This document shows, in pieces, positions 8,822 through 17,157 of a stretch of DNA of 64,000 bases. Position numbers and translations under genes: made by a program. Source of the stretch: Glebionis coronaria (lineage: Eukaryota; Streptophyta; Magnoliopsida; Asterales; Asteraceae). Location: positions 390,561,039 to 390,625,038 of the forward strand of contig CM046879.1 of the NCBI GenBank assembly GCA_025667525.1, in the 5' to 3' direction. Numbering within the stretch: position 1 is the stretch's first letter; the number at the start of each line of letters is the position of its first letter. The notes below the pieces were generated by a model that was given only the letters and a program-made list of their open reading frames with translations, was not told the origin of the DNA and made no database searches.

Positions 8822-11023
8822 ATGGATTCGTTCGATTCGACATGTCAAAAGGGAGAGTTGTATTTAAGGCAAAACGAAGTTAAGAAAAGTGGCATCACCT
8901 CCTTTCAACTACTCCAGTCTCATCTTGTCACTCTTTCGGGGATTCAAGGAGGGAGCGAATTTGTGACAATCTTTGGACAAGATCGTCATATATTCATCGA
9001 CTCGATTTTCACCACTTTGACCGAACTCGCCGAGCAACTCAACCATAACAACTTTAATCACTCTGCATCGGTACTTGCTTATAAGGCTCTTGTGACACAA
9101 CTCACGCCTTTTCTCCAATTCAATATCATCAAGACTGAAAGTTCGATGCTTTGCCAATCTTTTCTTCGAGATACAAATACCGAGCTTCGAGTTTTTCGTG
9201 ATACAATATTGAAACTTATGACCTCGGTCTCGTCTTCGATTTATGAAAGATCTCGACTTCAGCAAGGGTATGATAATGGAGTGCAAGACTCTTCGATGCA
9301 AGAGAAAACTGATCATACGGTTGAAAACTTGGAGCCTAACGATGCCAAGAGCACAGAATCAGGAGGACAACATAATGCCAGTGGCACGTCAGGGAATGTT
9401 CACGAGATTTCTCTTGATGATACCTTACCCATTTATGACGCAGAGCCTGCAAACATGGTACAATGTAATGTGGTTTATGATGTATATGCTGATGATATGC
9501 CGCATATTGAGAATTCTGAACCTAATTATGACAAACATGGGATGGAAACGAGTGATAGCAATACCACTTCTGATTCACCCGATGTAAGTCATAATGGGGG
9601 AGAGATTGTTCAGAATGCTAAATATCATGATAATTATCCTATAACTGCTTCATTGATTGCTTCTGATTTCAAGATTAGAGAGCTCGAAACAATTGTAGCT
9701 CAACAATCAAAAGATCTTGAGGATGCCAAACTTGAATTTTCTAAGAAAACGGTCAAATTTGAAACATACTTTGAAAAACTTGAAAAATCAAACGTTGTTC
9801 TTGAAAGAAAATTGGATCAAACTGTTTTAGATTCTAAAGCTGAAAAGGATAATCTTTTGAAACAAATTCAACTGCTTGAATCTAAGTTGGCATCCCAAGA
9901 TAACGTGCTCAAAGAGAATGAGAATTTAAAAGCTCAAGTACAGGAAAAGGTCTTTGCTATAGCCGCGTTGAAAAACGAGTTAAGGAAAAATAGAGGACCT
10001 AGTGTGGACACTAAGCTTGAAAAACCATCAATCTTGGGGAAACCGCCTACGAATCAGTTCGTCAGACAACCGATTGTCAGACAACCTACTGCATTTAGAT
10101 CCGAGCGACCACAATCCTCGAGACCGCGGTTTGCCTCCCAAGTTGATTTAGTTCATCTTATTAGACCAGTCACTCCAGCAACTAGGCCCAATGTGATCAC
10201 TCCAGCTTTAGCAAGACCAAATCATATGATTGCCTCTAGTTTCCCTAAAAATACCAAGACCACGTCTAGAACTAGTTCAAATGACGTTTGCCATAAATCT
10301 GGTCTTGGGGAAGCTAAGCAAAAGACACATGTAAGAGATAGGAATTCCAAACCTAGTCAGATGCCTTCTAGTTTACCCAACACTGCTAACCGTAGCATGT
10401 CCAATCCTAGGAGCATCAATCAATCGTCTAGGGATTCTAGATCTTACTCGGACATTAAATATGCTACTTGTAAAACATGTAGAAAATGTGTCTTTACGGC
10501 AAATCATGATGCTTGTATCAAAAAATTGCTTAATGAGGTGAACTCCCGTGCTAGACTTAAATCCCAGTGGGTCGCTAAAATCAAACCCGTTGGTAAAGAT
10601 TGGCGCCCCACTGGTAGAACTTTCACTATTGTAGGAAACGAGTGCCCTTTAACTAGGATAGTCTCTGATTCTACGAAGACTACTAGGGAGGAAATTGCAA
10701 AGGATGATACATCACTTAAGCCTGAACTTAAGATTTTCTATAAAAGGAAACGTTTGCCCACTAAGACAAGTGAATCATCTCCTCATGCCACCTCTGACAT
10801 AAGTAAAGCCAACTGTGAACCCCCACGTGCTTCAAAAATTGATATTGCTAACCCACGTCAAAGCATGCAAATTCCTAATGAGATTGCAGGTACCAAAGTT
10901 GATGTTCCAAAAGAACAAAGCGGTCCAATCGTTGTGTATCATTCAACTAAGGACACTCTTAGAGTTTGGTTGCTGAAGAAGCAGATATCAGAGAAACAAA
11001 TGTCTCAGGGGATTCATGGTTAA
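8822..11023 (+). CDS. R5 gag-like protein with coiled coil and Cys/His motif
   Basis: The 733-codon frame is intact, ATG to TAA, in an element with identical LTRs, so it may be expressed. Residues about 1-150 are leucine-rich and probably helical. Residues 150-280 are acidic and low in complexity. Residues about 283-390 form a strong heptad coiled coil (KIRELETIVAQQSKDLEDAK onward). Residues 390-540 are basic and rich in S, R and P, with ILGKPP and RFASQVD motifs. A motif CKTCRKC...HDAC lies near residues 549-565, followed by WRPTGRTFTIVGNECPLTR near 600. I recognise the second half from gag-pol polyproteins annotated as TNT1-94-like in Tanacetum and relatives, where it lies before the integrase. 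No pol domain follows here. A structural or RNA-binding role in a particle is inferred. Confidence 0.8.
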   Translation: MDSFDSTCQKGELYLRQNEVKKSGITSFQLLQSHLVTLSGIQGGSEFVTIFGQDRHIFIDSIFTTLTELAEQLNHNNFNHSASVLAYKALVTQLTPFLQFNIIKTESSMLCQSFLRDTNTELRVFRDTILKLMTSVSSSIYERSRLQQGYDNGVQDSSMQEKTDHTVENLEPNDAKSTESGGQHNASGTSGNVHEISLDDTLPIYDAEPANMVQCNVVYDVYADDMPHIENSEPNYDKHGMETSDSNTTSDSPDVSHNGGEIVQNAKYHDNYPITASLIASDFKIRELETIVAQQSKDLEDAKLEFSKKTVKFETYFEKLEKSNVVLERKLDQTVLDSKAEKDNLLKQIQLLESKLASQDNVLKENENLKAQVQEKVFAIAALKNELRKNRGPSVDTKLEKPSILGKPPTNQFVRQPIVRQPTAFRSERPQSSRPRFASQVDLVHLIRPVTPATRPNVITPALARPNHMIASSFPKNTKTTSRTSSNDVCHKSGLGEAKQKTHVRDRNSKPSQMPSSLPNTANRSMSNPRSINQSSRDSRSYSDIKYATCKTCRKCVFTANHDACIKKLLNEVNSRARLKSQWVAKIKPVGKDWRPTGRTFTIVGNECPLTRIVSDSTKTTREEIAKDDTSLKPELKIFYKRKRLPTKTSESSPHATSDISKANCEPPRASKIDIANPRQSMQIPNEIAGTKVDVPKEQSGPIVVYHSTKDTLRVWLLKKQISEKQMSQGIHG

Positions 11024-11037
11024 GCTGCACAAAGGAC

Positions 11038-12200
11038 TTATAGTCACATCACAGACTATAACTCGCTCTTCAAAGAAAGGAAAGTTTATCGCCGATGATA
11101 AACTTATCCTAACAACGAGAAATTAAGTTTTCTCGGGCATGAGCTAAAATTAAAAACATTCCAAGTTTTTAAGCTCATGCATTATGGCTCCTCGTTAAAT
11201 GAAAGACGATGACCCGGACTTCAGAGACAGGGAAGTTTATCTACGCAACGATAACTTACCCTCTTAACAAGAAATTAAGTTTTCTTGGACACGAGCTTAC
11301 CCTAAAACCATTCAAAGGTTTTAAGCTCGTGTAGATGGCTTATCATTAAATATCAGATGGTAACCCGTGCTTCAAATAAAGGAAAGTTTATCGCCGATGA
11401 TAAACTTATCCTTACAACGAGAAATTAATTTTTCTCGGACACGAGCTTACATTAAAACCATTCAAAGGTTTTAAGCTCGTGTATATGACTTACAGTTAAA
11501 TGTCAGACTGTAACTCGAACTTCAAATAAAGGAAAGTTTATTATTAATGATAAACTTATCCTCATAACGAGAAATTCAGTTTTCTCGGTCATGAGCTTGT
11601 CTTAAAACATTCGAAGTTTTAAGCTCAGAAAGGAAAGTGTATCTTTTAAATAAGAGAACTTTTCTTCACAACGAGAAATTAACCTTTCTCGGTCATGAGC
11701 TTTCCGTTAAAACAGTCAAAGTTTTCAAGCTCATGAACACGACTTCTAAGTAAATGTCAGCTTAGGACTCGTTCTTCAGATAAAAGGAAAGTTTATCGCC
11801 GATGATAAACTTATCCTTAACAACGAGAAGTTTACAACTTCTCGGACTTGAGCTTCCCAAGATATTCCACATCTTAAGCTCAAGTACTTGGTTTTCAAAA
11901 CTTTGAACACAATTTTTCGAGAATTTCTCAAAGGGTTTTCTAAATCTTTCAAAATTGTGTGTTCAAAAATGTTTTGATAAACAGAGCATGTCTTCTGGAA
12001 TCGATAATATTTACGAACCTAGAAATGTCATTCAATAATGACACGGGGTTGTAAATAAAGTTCGAGCAGAAGTTTAAAACATTTAAAACATGCTCCAAAT
12101 GGTTTGCTATTATTTCAGATAGCAACCCGCTCTTCATAATCAAGTCAAGCATTTCACCGGAAAGCTTTGACTCAACAACGAGAATTAATTTTCTCGGGGA
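11038..12200 (+). repeat. Tandem array of four-hairpin RNA-like units in R5
   Basis: About seven units of 110-170 bases follow the gag stop. Each complete unit has four inverted repeats in fixed order: A (7-bp stem, loop like TAAATGTCAG), B (GGAAAGTTTATC...GATAAACTTATCC), C (CGAGAAA...TTTCTCG), D (CATGAGCTT...AAGCTCATG). Unit spans: 1, 11038-11180; 2, 11187-11332; 3, 11340-11482; 4, 11490-11627; 5, 11628-11736 (A missing); 6, 11744-11885; a degenerate unit, 12104-12196 (A, B, C). Between 5' and degenerate units lie further hairpins at 11902-11968 and 12026-12043. Stem A varies (TTATAGT, TTACAGT, TTCTAAG, TTGCTAT) with a matching partner each time. No ORF spans the array. Confidence 0.85.
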
Positions 12201-12379
12201 CGTGACGAGGTGACCATCATTCGTGAACAAGAACCATGTGCTTCTTTCATATGCTGTTCTCCATTATTCAGGTCCAACCTCGTACAATGCTAATCTTGTG
12301 AATTCATTATAATATATTGATCTTTGCACGTGTTAAATACCTTACACTTGTGTTTAAAAGGTATTTAATTCACGTTTCA

Positions 12380-12645
12380 AGTACACCCTCATTAATTTGA
12401 GGGGGAGCTTGTTAAATTCATGAAGATAATTGGATTTGCATTTTTTCCCAAATTTTCTTAAAATGCTATTAAATCAATTGATATTAAAAACATCGATTGG
12501 GTTAATATTTTTAATATGGGGGAGAAAATGTGATTTAATATGGGAAATGATCAATCACAAATGGTTTGACTTAACGTGTTAGCTCATCCCGACATGTGCG
12601 AAATGTTTTCGAATATCGTAGCATATGTTAAGGGGGAGCAAAATG
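12380..12645 (+). other. Three PPT-like GGGGGAG tracts in R5
   Basis: Purine tracts GAGGGGGAGCT (about 12399), TATGGGGGAGAAA (about 12513) and TTAAGGGGGAGCA (about 12629) resemble the functional tract at 14371. The first is followed by TTGTTAAATTC, similar to an LTR head, and its purines sit in the 3' arm of a small hairpin (CCCTCA...TTTGAGGG), as at the true PPT. They may be relics of older LTR junctions or secondary plus-strand priming sites. Confidence 0.5.
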
Positions 12646-13377
12646 GATTTGCACTACAAAATGGATTTCATGGTGACATACACTTACCCAAAACATCTCT
12701 ATTCACGACGGTGACGATTGTGGTGACATAAGGATGGTAGGATAGGTTAAAGTCCAATGATTTCTCTAGAACCGGAGGAATCTTCCCAAGGACATTCCAT
12801 AGCTAGAAATAGTAGTCCTTAGGAAAGATGGAGAAAGATTGTGAACGTAGCTGAATGCCGACCAAGTACTTAAGTTAGCACTGGAACAATCACAACAAGG
12901 TGCTAGTGATGACGTATTGGTAAGCATTGAAGGGGTTGAAGAATGAAAAAGAAATGTAAAGATAAAGGGTGTAAAGAAAGAAGCCCTCCTTACAACTTTA
13001 GGCAGAAACCGGGTCAATACATATGCTATTGAGGTCATTTTTGTTAATGATTCTCGGTATTGAAGAAAGACATCATGGACCCAGTGATGCAATGCACAAC
13101 CCTTCCCCAGCTAACTCAAATATCTCTCAAAAGGTATTTGTTTTAATCACACGGAGATCAACACGTTATCTATTGATTTATTCACTCCGAATAAATTGGT
13201 ATTGAAAAGGTGGCACTCCTCTCCAGCCTCCGATCACTAAAAATCCAAAATGCACGATCGAGTCTAGAGCCATTTGAGATCATCAAATATCTCATTAGGA
13301 CACACTTTCATTATTCCTTGCTTGTTCACACAATGTGAAAAGTAAGAAAGATCTTAAGAGTCCTACGCAAAATCTTC
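12646..13377 (+). other. R5 3' noncoding region, nothing recognised
   Basis: No domain, long ORF or clear repeat is visible. Short ORFs on either strand (for example 12766-13092, minus) have no recognisable product. It lies between the PPT-like tracts and the 200-bp direct repeats. Confidence 0.5.
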
Positions 13378-13770
13378 ATGATCTTGCCTGAACATCCGAG
13401 TAATACGAAAGTATTTACAATGAAGATGGAAATCCTTCTTGAGCGAATATCAAAAAGCTCATGGTAGGTGACTTGTGCGATTCTTTATGAATCAAACTTG
13501 TGATAACTGGAAAGCAACAGTGGTTTAATTCTTAATTGAACTTAAACTCGTTCCAGGCCTCTTCGCATTATCATATGATCTTGCCAGAACACTCAGAGTG
13601 ACTCTTTATTGATCACAGTGACGAGTGGAAATCCTTCTAGTGTTAACATCAAACAGCACTTGGTAGGTAACTTGCAAGATTCTTTATGAATCAAGCTAGT
13701 GACAACTGGAAAGCAACGATGGTGCGGTTCTTAATTGAACTTCACTTGTTCCAGGAACATGAATTGACGG
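13378..13770 (+). repeat. Two tandem copies of a ~200-bp unit in R5
   Basis: The unit starting ATGATCTTGCC(T/A)GAACA at about 13378 recurs at about 13576. Well-matched blocks include TGGAAATCCTTCT, a 15-base hairpin GATTCTTTATGAATC, AACTGGAAAGCAAC and TTCTTAATTGAACTT...GTTCCAGG. The copies differ at perhaps a fifth of positions, so the duplication is older than the R5 insertion. No ORF is shared between the copies. Confidence 0.75.
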
Positions 13771-14370
13771 CTTCAAATCATGCGGATAATATTATCCAAA
13801 TGATCCACTCTTTACGTTCGCAGTCAGCTTTGGACGGTCGAGTAAAGAGAACGGGTTTACCCGCGAAATCTTGTCAAGGAGGTTCTTTATTGAAACTACC
13901 TGCCACAAGTACGATATTTAATATCGTCCAACGGTCTTCACCGACCGGAGGTAAATTGCTACCGAATTAGAATGAAATGTTCAAGGCCATTTCATCCGTG
14001 TATATTGTTTTGTTGCTAACTGTCTTATGCAGCGTAACAAGAAGGTGGCATTGCGGTGTACAATCCAGAAGAAGTCGTCACCACATGCTTATACTACATA
14101 CAAATAGTACTTCAACAAATTCAAGAAAGCCTGAAGGTCAAGTCTTCCGCTGTATCAAACTCTGAAGCTTTCAAGAATTTAAAAGTATAAGTATGTGGAA
14201 CATGAAGTCACAAAGAGGCAAATATCACAAGTGAAGAATGTACAAGGTCAAGGCAAGGAAACATGCTCAAGACTAAAGTCAAAGATCACATCAAGCATAT
14301 TCACAAGAACAAGATCGAAGACTCAAACATAGATGCTAGGTTTAAGATTTTGTAAAAAGATGTGACCTCC
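13771..14370 (+). other. R5 3' end before the PPT, nothing recognised
   Basis: A/G-biased sequence without recognisable coding content. The last bases, AAGATGTGACC at 14357-14367, form the left arm of the 11-bp stem that closes around the PPT and the LTR start. Confidence 0.5.
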
Positions 14371-14383
14371 CTTAGGGGGAGAT
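14371..14383 (+). other. R5 polypurine tract
   Basis: CTTAGGGGGAGAT is immediately followed by the LTR start TGTTGG. The purines can pair with the preceding CCTCCC in a small hairpin. This hairpin is enclosed by AAGATGTGACC (14357-14367) and GGTCACATCTT (14416-14426). Confidence 0.88.
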
Positions 14384-14841
14384 TGTTGGAAATACGTTTT
14401 TCCCAATAAAGTCTCGGTCACATCTTAGTTAGCATAGATCACGAGTTATAGACTATTTAGAACTTTGTAACTTGGAGCGACCTCCCTTAGGGGGAGATTG
14501 TTGGAAATACGTTTTACGTATTTATGAAGGATCGGTCGCTCCAATGATAATTATGTAATGGGCTCGTGATCTATTTACTTTATGTATGGTCCATATAGCC
14601 CACATGTAGGGTGGGCTATATATAACCCCTCCTAGCATGTTAGGAGGGGGTGGTTGATTCACATTTTCAATTAATCATTTATTCATCTTACTTTCTCTCT
14701 CTACAATTCTCTCCCTTCTCTCCTTTCTCTCTCTAATCCTTCATCTAATTCCTTCATTTCTTCTTTAATTATTAATCAATCAACCATCTAAATCCACCAA
14801 ATCCATGATCTAGAATAGGCCATTAATTACGTAGACCTTCA
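14384..14841 (+). repeat. R5 3' LTR
   Basis: I found no difference between this 458-bp repeat and the 5' LTR by reading both. It holds the same internal PPT plus LTR head at about 14486-14510 and the same TATA element. It is followed by the TSD AGAGC at 14842-14846. Confidence 0.93.
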
Positions 14842-14846
14842 AGAGC

Positions 14847-15282
14847 CAAGACTTCGATCTGTAGGATCTCAAAACACGACCTGTGATTAGTGGGTAGTCA
14901 CTATGGTCTTCCTAGAACTGACAGTCGGTTTTCATGCATTCATCATTTTCATGCATACATATATATGTCATTGTCGCAGGTTTATGACTAAGTAATGGTT
15001 GGTACAGGAATGGCCCTATTTAGTCGCATGTGTTTTATCAAAACTTTTAAATTTGGACCGACCCATAGGCGTCCCCTCGCCATGTCTTTTGTTTTGGGGT
15101 GAACTGACCATAGGCGTTCACTCTCGCGCATACAAAAGTTTTCATAAAACTGTCTCATGCATTCATGTACTAGTTTTCCTACATAAAATTTTCTCATGAT
15201 TTATGGGTATAAATTTTTTTTCATGTATATATTTTTTGTTTTGATCAGTTTAATCATGTATTTTATGTTATACTGTCAGATG
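14847..15282 (+). other. R3 leader between PBS and gag
   Basis: R3 sequence resumes with CAAGACTTCG right after the second AGAGC. The stretch is AT-rich with repeats of CATGCATTCAT. The sequence TTATACTGTCAG directly before the gag ATG at 15283 resembles a 3' splice site, so a leader intron is possible, but I cannot place a donor. No ORF of substance. Confidence 0.55.
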
Positions 15283-16007
15283 GTTCTCACACGCGAGCAG
15301 GAACAACTCAATGCAGCAATCCAAGCTGCAATGCAAGCTATGCTTCCTCAGCAGAGGAACGAAATCAGGGCTGATGTTTTGGCTGCCAACAATCAGCGGC
15401 ATCACCCAGCACCTCCTCCTCCTCCTCCAGCGACATTGTCCACATGGCTAGAGAGATTCAATAAGCTCCGTCCTCGGGCTTTCGAGAGAATAGATATCCC
15501 CAGTGAAGCCGGAAGCTAGTTGGCTCACATTGAGAAGATCTTCGATTCTATGGGCTATGACCCCGTTTTCAAGTCGAGGTTGGCATGCTACCGGTTTGAA
15601 GGTGATGTGTTAAATTGGTGGTTAGCACTGAAGCAGTCTGAGGGAGGTGATAATTGGGTGGCTGGTTTGACATGGGCTCAGTTCAAGGATAGGGTGATGG
15701 AGCAGTTCTTTCCTAAGGCTGAGCAAGACAAGCTGAAGAGGGAATACCATGGGATCCGACAGAGGGCTGGGGAGAATAGCAACGAGTTTATGCAGCGCTT
15801 TCTTCGCTTAGCTGGTTTCCTTGGTGCAGCAGCAGGTACTCCTGAAGAGCAGGTACACCACTTCAGGTGGGCTGTTCGCACATCGGTCGCAAAAAATTTG
15901 GTGTGTGCTACGTTCAACACGGTAGCACAAGTGGACGATGCAGCTCGTAAGCTGGAGATGTTGTAGGAGAGAGTTGAGTTCGTGGAAGCAGAGAGACCCT
16001 ATAAGAG
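15283..16007 (+). pseudogene. gag: R3 gag capsid region (putative exon 1)
   Basis: From an ATG at 15283 the frame reads MVLTREQEQLNAA, a proline run, then the retrotrans_gag capsid fold: WLERFNKLRPRAF, LAHIEKIFDSMGYD, ACYRFEGDVLNWW, FKDRVMEQFFP, FMQRFLRLAGF. Gag would form the particle. Two in-frame stops break it (TAG at 15517-15519 and 15964-15966), both compatible with single transitions. The frame runs to PYKR and then meets GTAAAC at 16008, a plausible splice donor. A fused upstream reading from 15196 is less likely the true start, because the capsid-like region is complete from 15283. Confidence 0.85.
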
Positions 16008-16091
16008 GTAAACATTTGTATTCAAGCGGTGACCAATCCGTATTCTTTCAGTATATGTCAATATTTCATCTCTTTAAATTGTATCTTCCAG
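16008..16091 (+). other. Putative intron 1 in R3 gag (84 bp)
   Basis: The segment begins GTAAAC and ends CTTCCAG, is AT-rich and contains stops in the gag frame. The flanking coding blocks are PYKR and AEDWDRSQPATQQQ. Removing it leaves the two blocks one base out of frame, so either exon 1 has suffered an indel or the boundary differs. This is weaker than introns 2 and 3. Confidence 0.5.
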
Positions 16092-16240
16092 GCAGAAGAC
16101 TGGGACCGGTCTCAGCCGGCTACTCAGCAGCAGCCTAATCAGCCCAAGGGAAACGGTCAGACTAACGACCGTTCTGTTACGGATAGGCGTGGCGGTAATG
16201 ATAATTACCGTAACAACACTGGACACTCCAACAGTAGCAG
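16092..16240 (+). pseudogene. gag: R3 gag exon 2 (basic, Q/N-rich linker)
   Basis: The 149-base open block reads AEDWDRSQPATQQQ then PNQPKGNGQTNDR and ends GHSNSS plus two bases. It is a typical Gly/Asn/Arg-rich linker between capsid and zinc knuckle in this lineage. Phase 2 at its end matches the next block. Confidence 0.65.
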
Positions 16241-16316
16241 GTCCTTATACTTACGCATTTTCTTATGATTCATGTTATAATTCTTAATTCTGACACATTA
16301 GCAAATCTTCTACCAG
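16241..16316 (+). other. Putative intron 2 in R3 gag (76 bp)
   Basis: Starts GTCCTTATAC and ends TTCTACCAG, with a good branch-site candidate CTGAC at about 16290. It joins phase-2 sequence AG|G to give Arg and continues NHGNGRDLNQRG without a stop. Unspliced reading meets a stop inside. Confidence 0.68.
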
Positions 16317-16381
16317 GAACCATGGTAACGGTAGGGACCTGAACCAGAGAGGTTTACAGCCTAACCGTCCAGCTATCACTG
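16317..16381 (+). pseudogene. gag: R3 gag exon 3
   Basis: A 65-base open block (NHGNGRDLNQRGLQPNRPAIT) whose first base completes the codon begun in exon 2 and whose last base begins the codon completed in exon 4. Both joins preserve one reading frame, which would be unlikely by chance together with correct GT/AG ends. Confidence 0.65.
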
Positions 16382-16454
16382 GTATTCAACCTTACGATTA
16401 TCCGCATTGCCTTTTGTACCCTATTATCATGTCTCACGTATAATGTTTTATCAG
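16382..16454 (+). other. Putative intron 3 in R3 gag (73 bp)
   Basis: Starts GTATTCAACC and ends TTTTATCAG. Removal joins G|GT (Gly) and leads directly into SQPVRKPAGG and the zinc-finger region. Its 73-bp length is not a multiple of three, so retention shifts the frame. Confidence 0.68.
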
Positions 16455-17143
16455 GTTCTCAGCCAGTTAGGAAACCTGCTGGGGGATATACTCATCCTCT
16501 TTGCTCTACTTGCCACCGTAGGCACCCAAGGCCATGTCGTTACGACAGTGACGCATGCTTCAAGTACGGTCTTCCTGGCCATCGCATGAAGAACTGCCGC
16601 AAGGGCAAGATGGAGGGCACATCAGGACATGCTGATACCAAGCCGCCTCCTACTACTGGACGCGTTTACACGACATCTCGTGATCAGGACAACAAGTCTA
16701 CAGGTATCATCACTGGAATCTTGTATATGTATGGTCAAGCTGCATGTGTTCTGTTTGATACGGGTGCTACTCACTCGGTCATTTCTACTACTTATGCCAA
16801 GAATGTTAGGATACTCCCCATGCCACTAGAGAATAGACTCAGTATTTCCACGCCTTTGAGAGACTCTGTACTTATAACCCACGTGTACAAGATCCTTCCT
16901 CTAGAGTTTGACGACAAGGTTCGTCCTGTTGACGCACTTCCATTGGACATGAATGATTTTGACATGATTTTAGGCATGCATTGGCTATCCAAGCATCATG
17001 ATACTATAGACTGCCATTCATATCGAGTGATCTTCGGTGATGTTAAAGCACCAGAAACGGGTTCGTACCCGGCAGATCAGTACAAATCATATCAACCCTG
17101 CAAGCACGTGCACTACTGTCACATGGGTGTGAGGGTTATCTAG
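16455..17143 (+). pseudogene. R3 nucleocapsid zinc finger and aspartic protease
   Basis: The frame runs from the putative exon 4 start through CSTC...RHPRPC and a CCHC knuckle (CFKYGLPGHRMKNC, whose second Cys position is Tyr) into a retropepsin domain: TGILYMYGQAACVLFDTGATHSVIS with the catalytic DTG near 16757, and DFDMILGMHWLSKH further on. The frame is lost at about 17060-17125, where an indel disconnects it from RT. The zinc finger would bind the RNA; the protease would process the polyprotein. Confidence 0.85.
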
Positions 17144-17157
17144 CTAATGTTCATGAC

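Larger units (their letters stand above)
5919..14841 (+). mobile_element. R5: young non-autonomous Copia-like element (gag-only)
   Basis: The element is 8923 bp with 458-bp LTRs at both ends that read identically, a TSD of AGAGC, a tRNA-Met type PBS (TGGTATCAAGAGCC) and a polypurine tract CTTAGGGGGAGAT. The LTR starts TGTTGG and ends TTCA. It encodes one 733-codon gag-like protein and no protease, integrase, RT or RNase H that I can find. It thus fits the TR-GAG type of non-autonomous retrotransposon. The space where pol would be holds a hairpin array and other repeats. The PBS and LTR style suggest Copia; without RT this is inferred. Confidence 0.9.

Noticed and set aside
8909..9316. Minus-strand 135-codon frame inside the R5 gag
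   Set aside because: Antisense shadow with no domain.
11038..12200. CRISPR-like array
   Set aside because: Units are hairpins that covary, not identical repeats with unique spacers, and the context is a plant retrotransposon.
11038..12200. Degraded pol gene explains the region
   Set aside because: No RT, IN or RNase H motif is visible in any frame, and the regular inverted repeats are not expected from decayed coding sequence.
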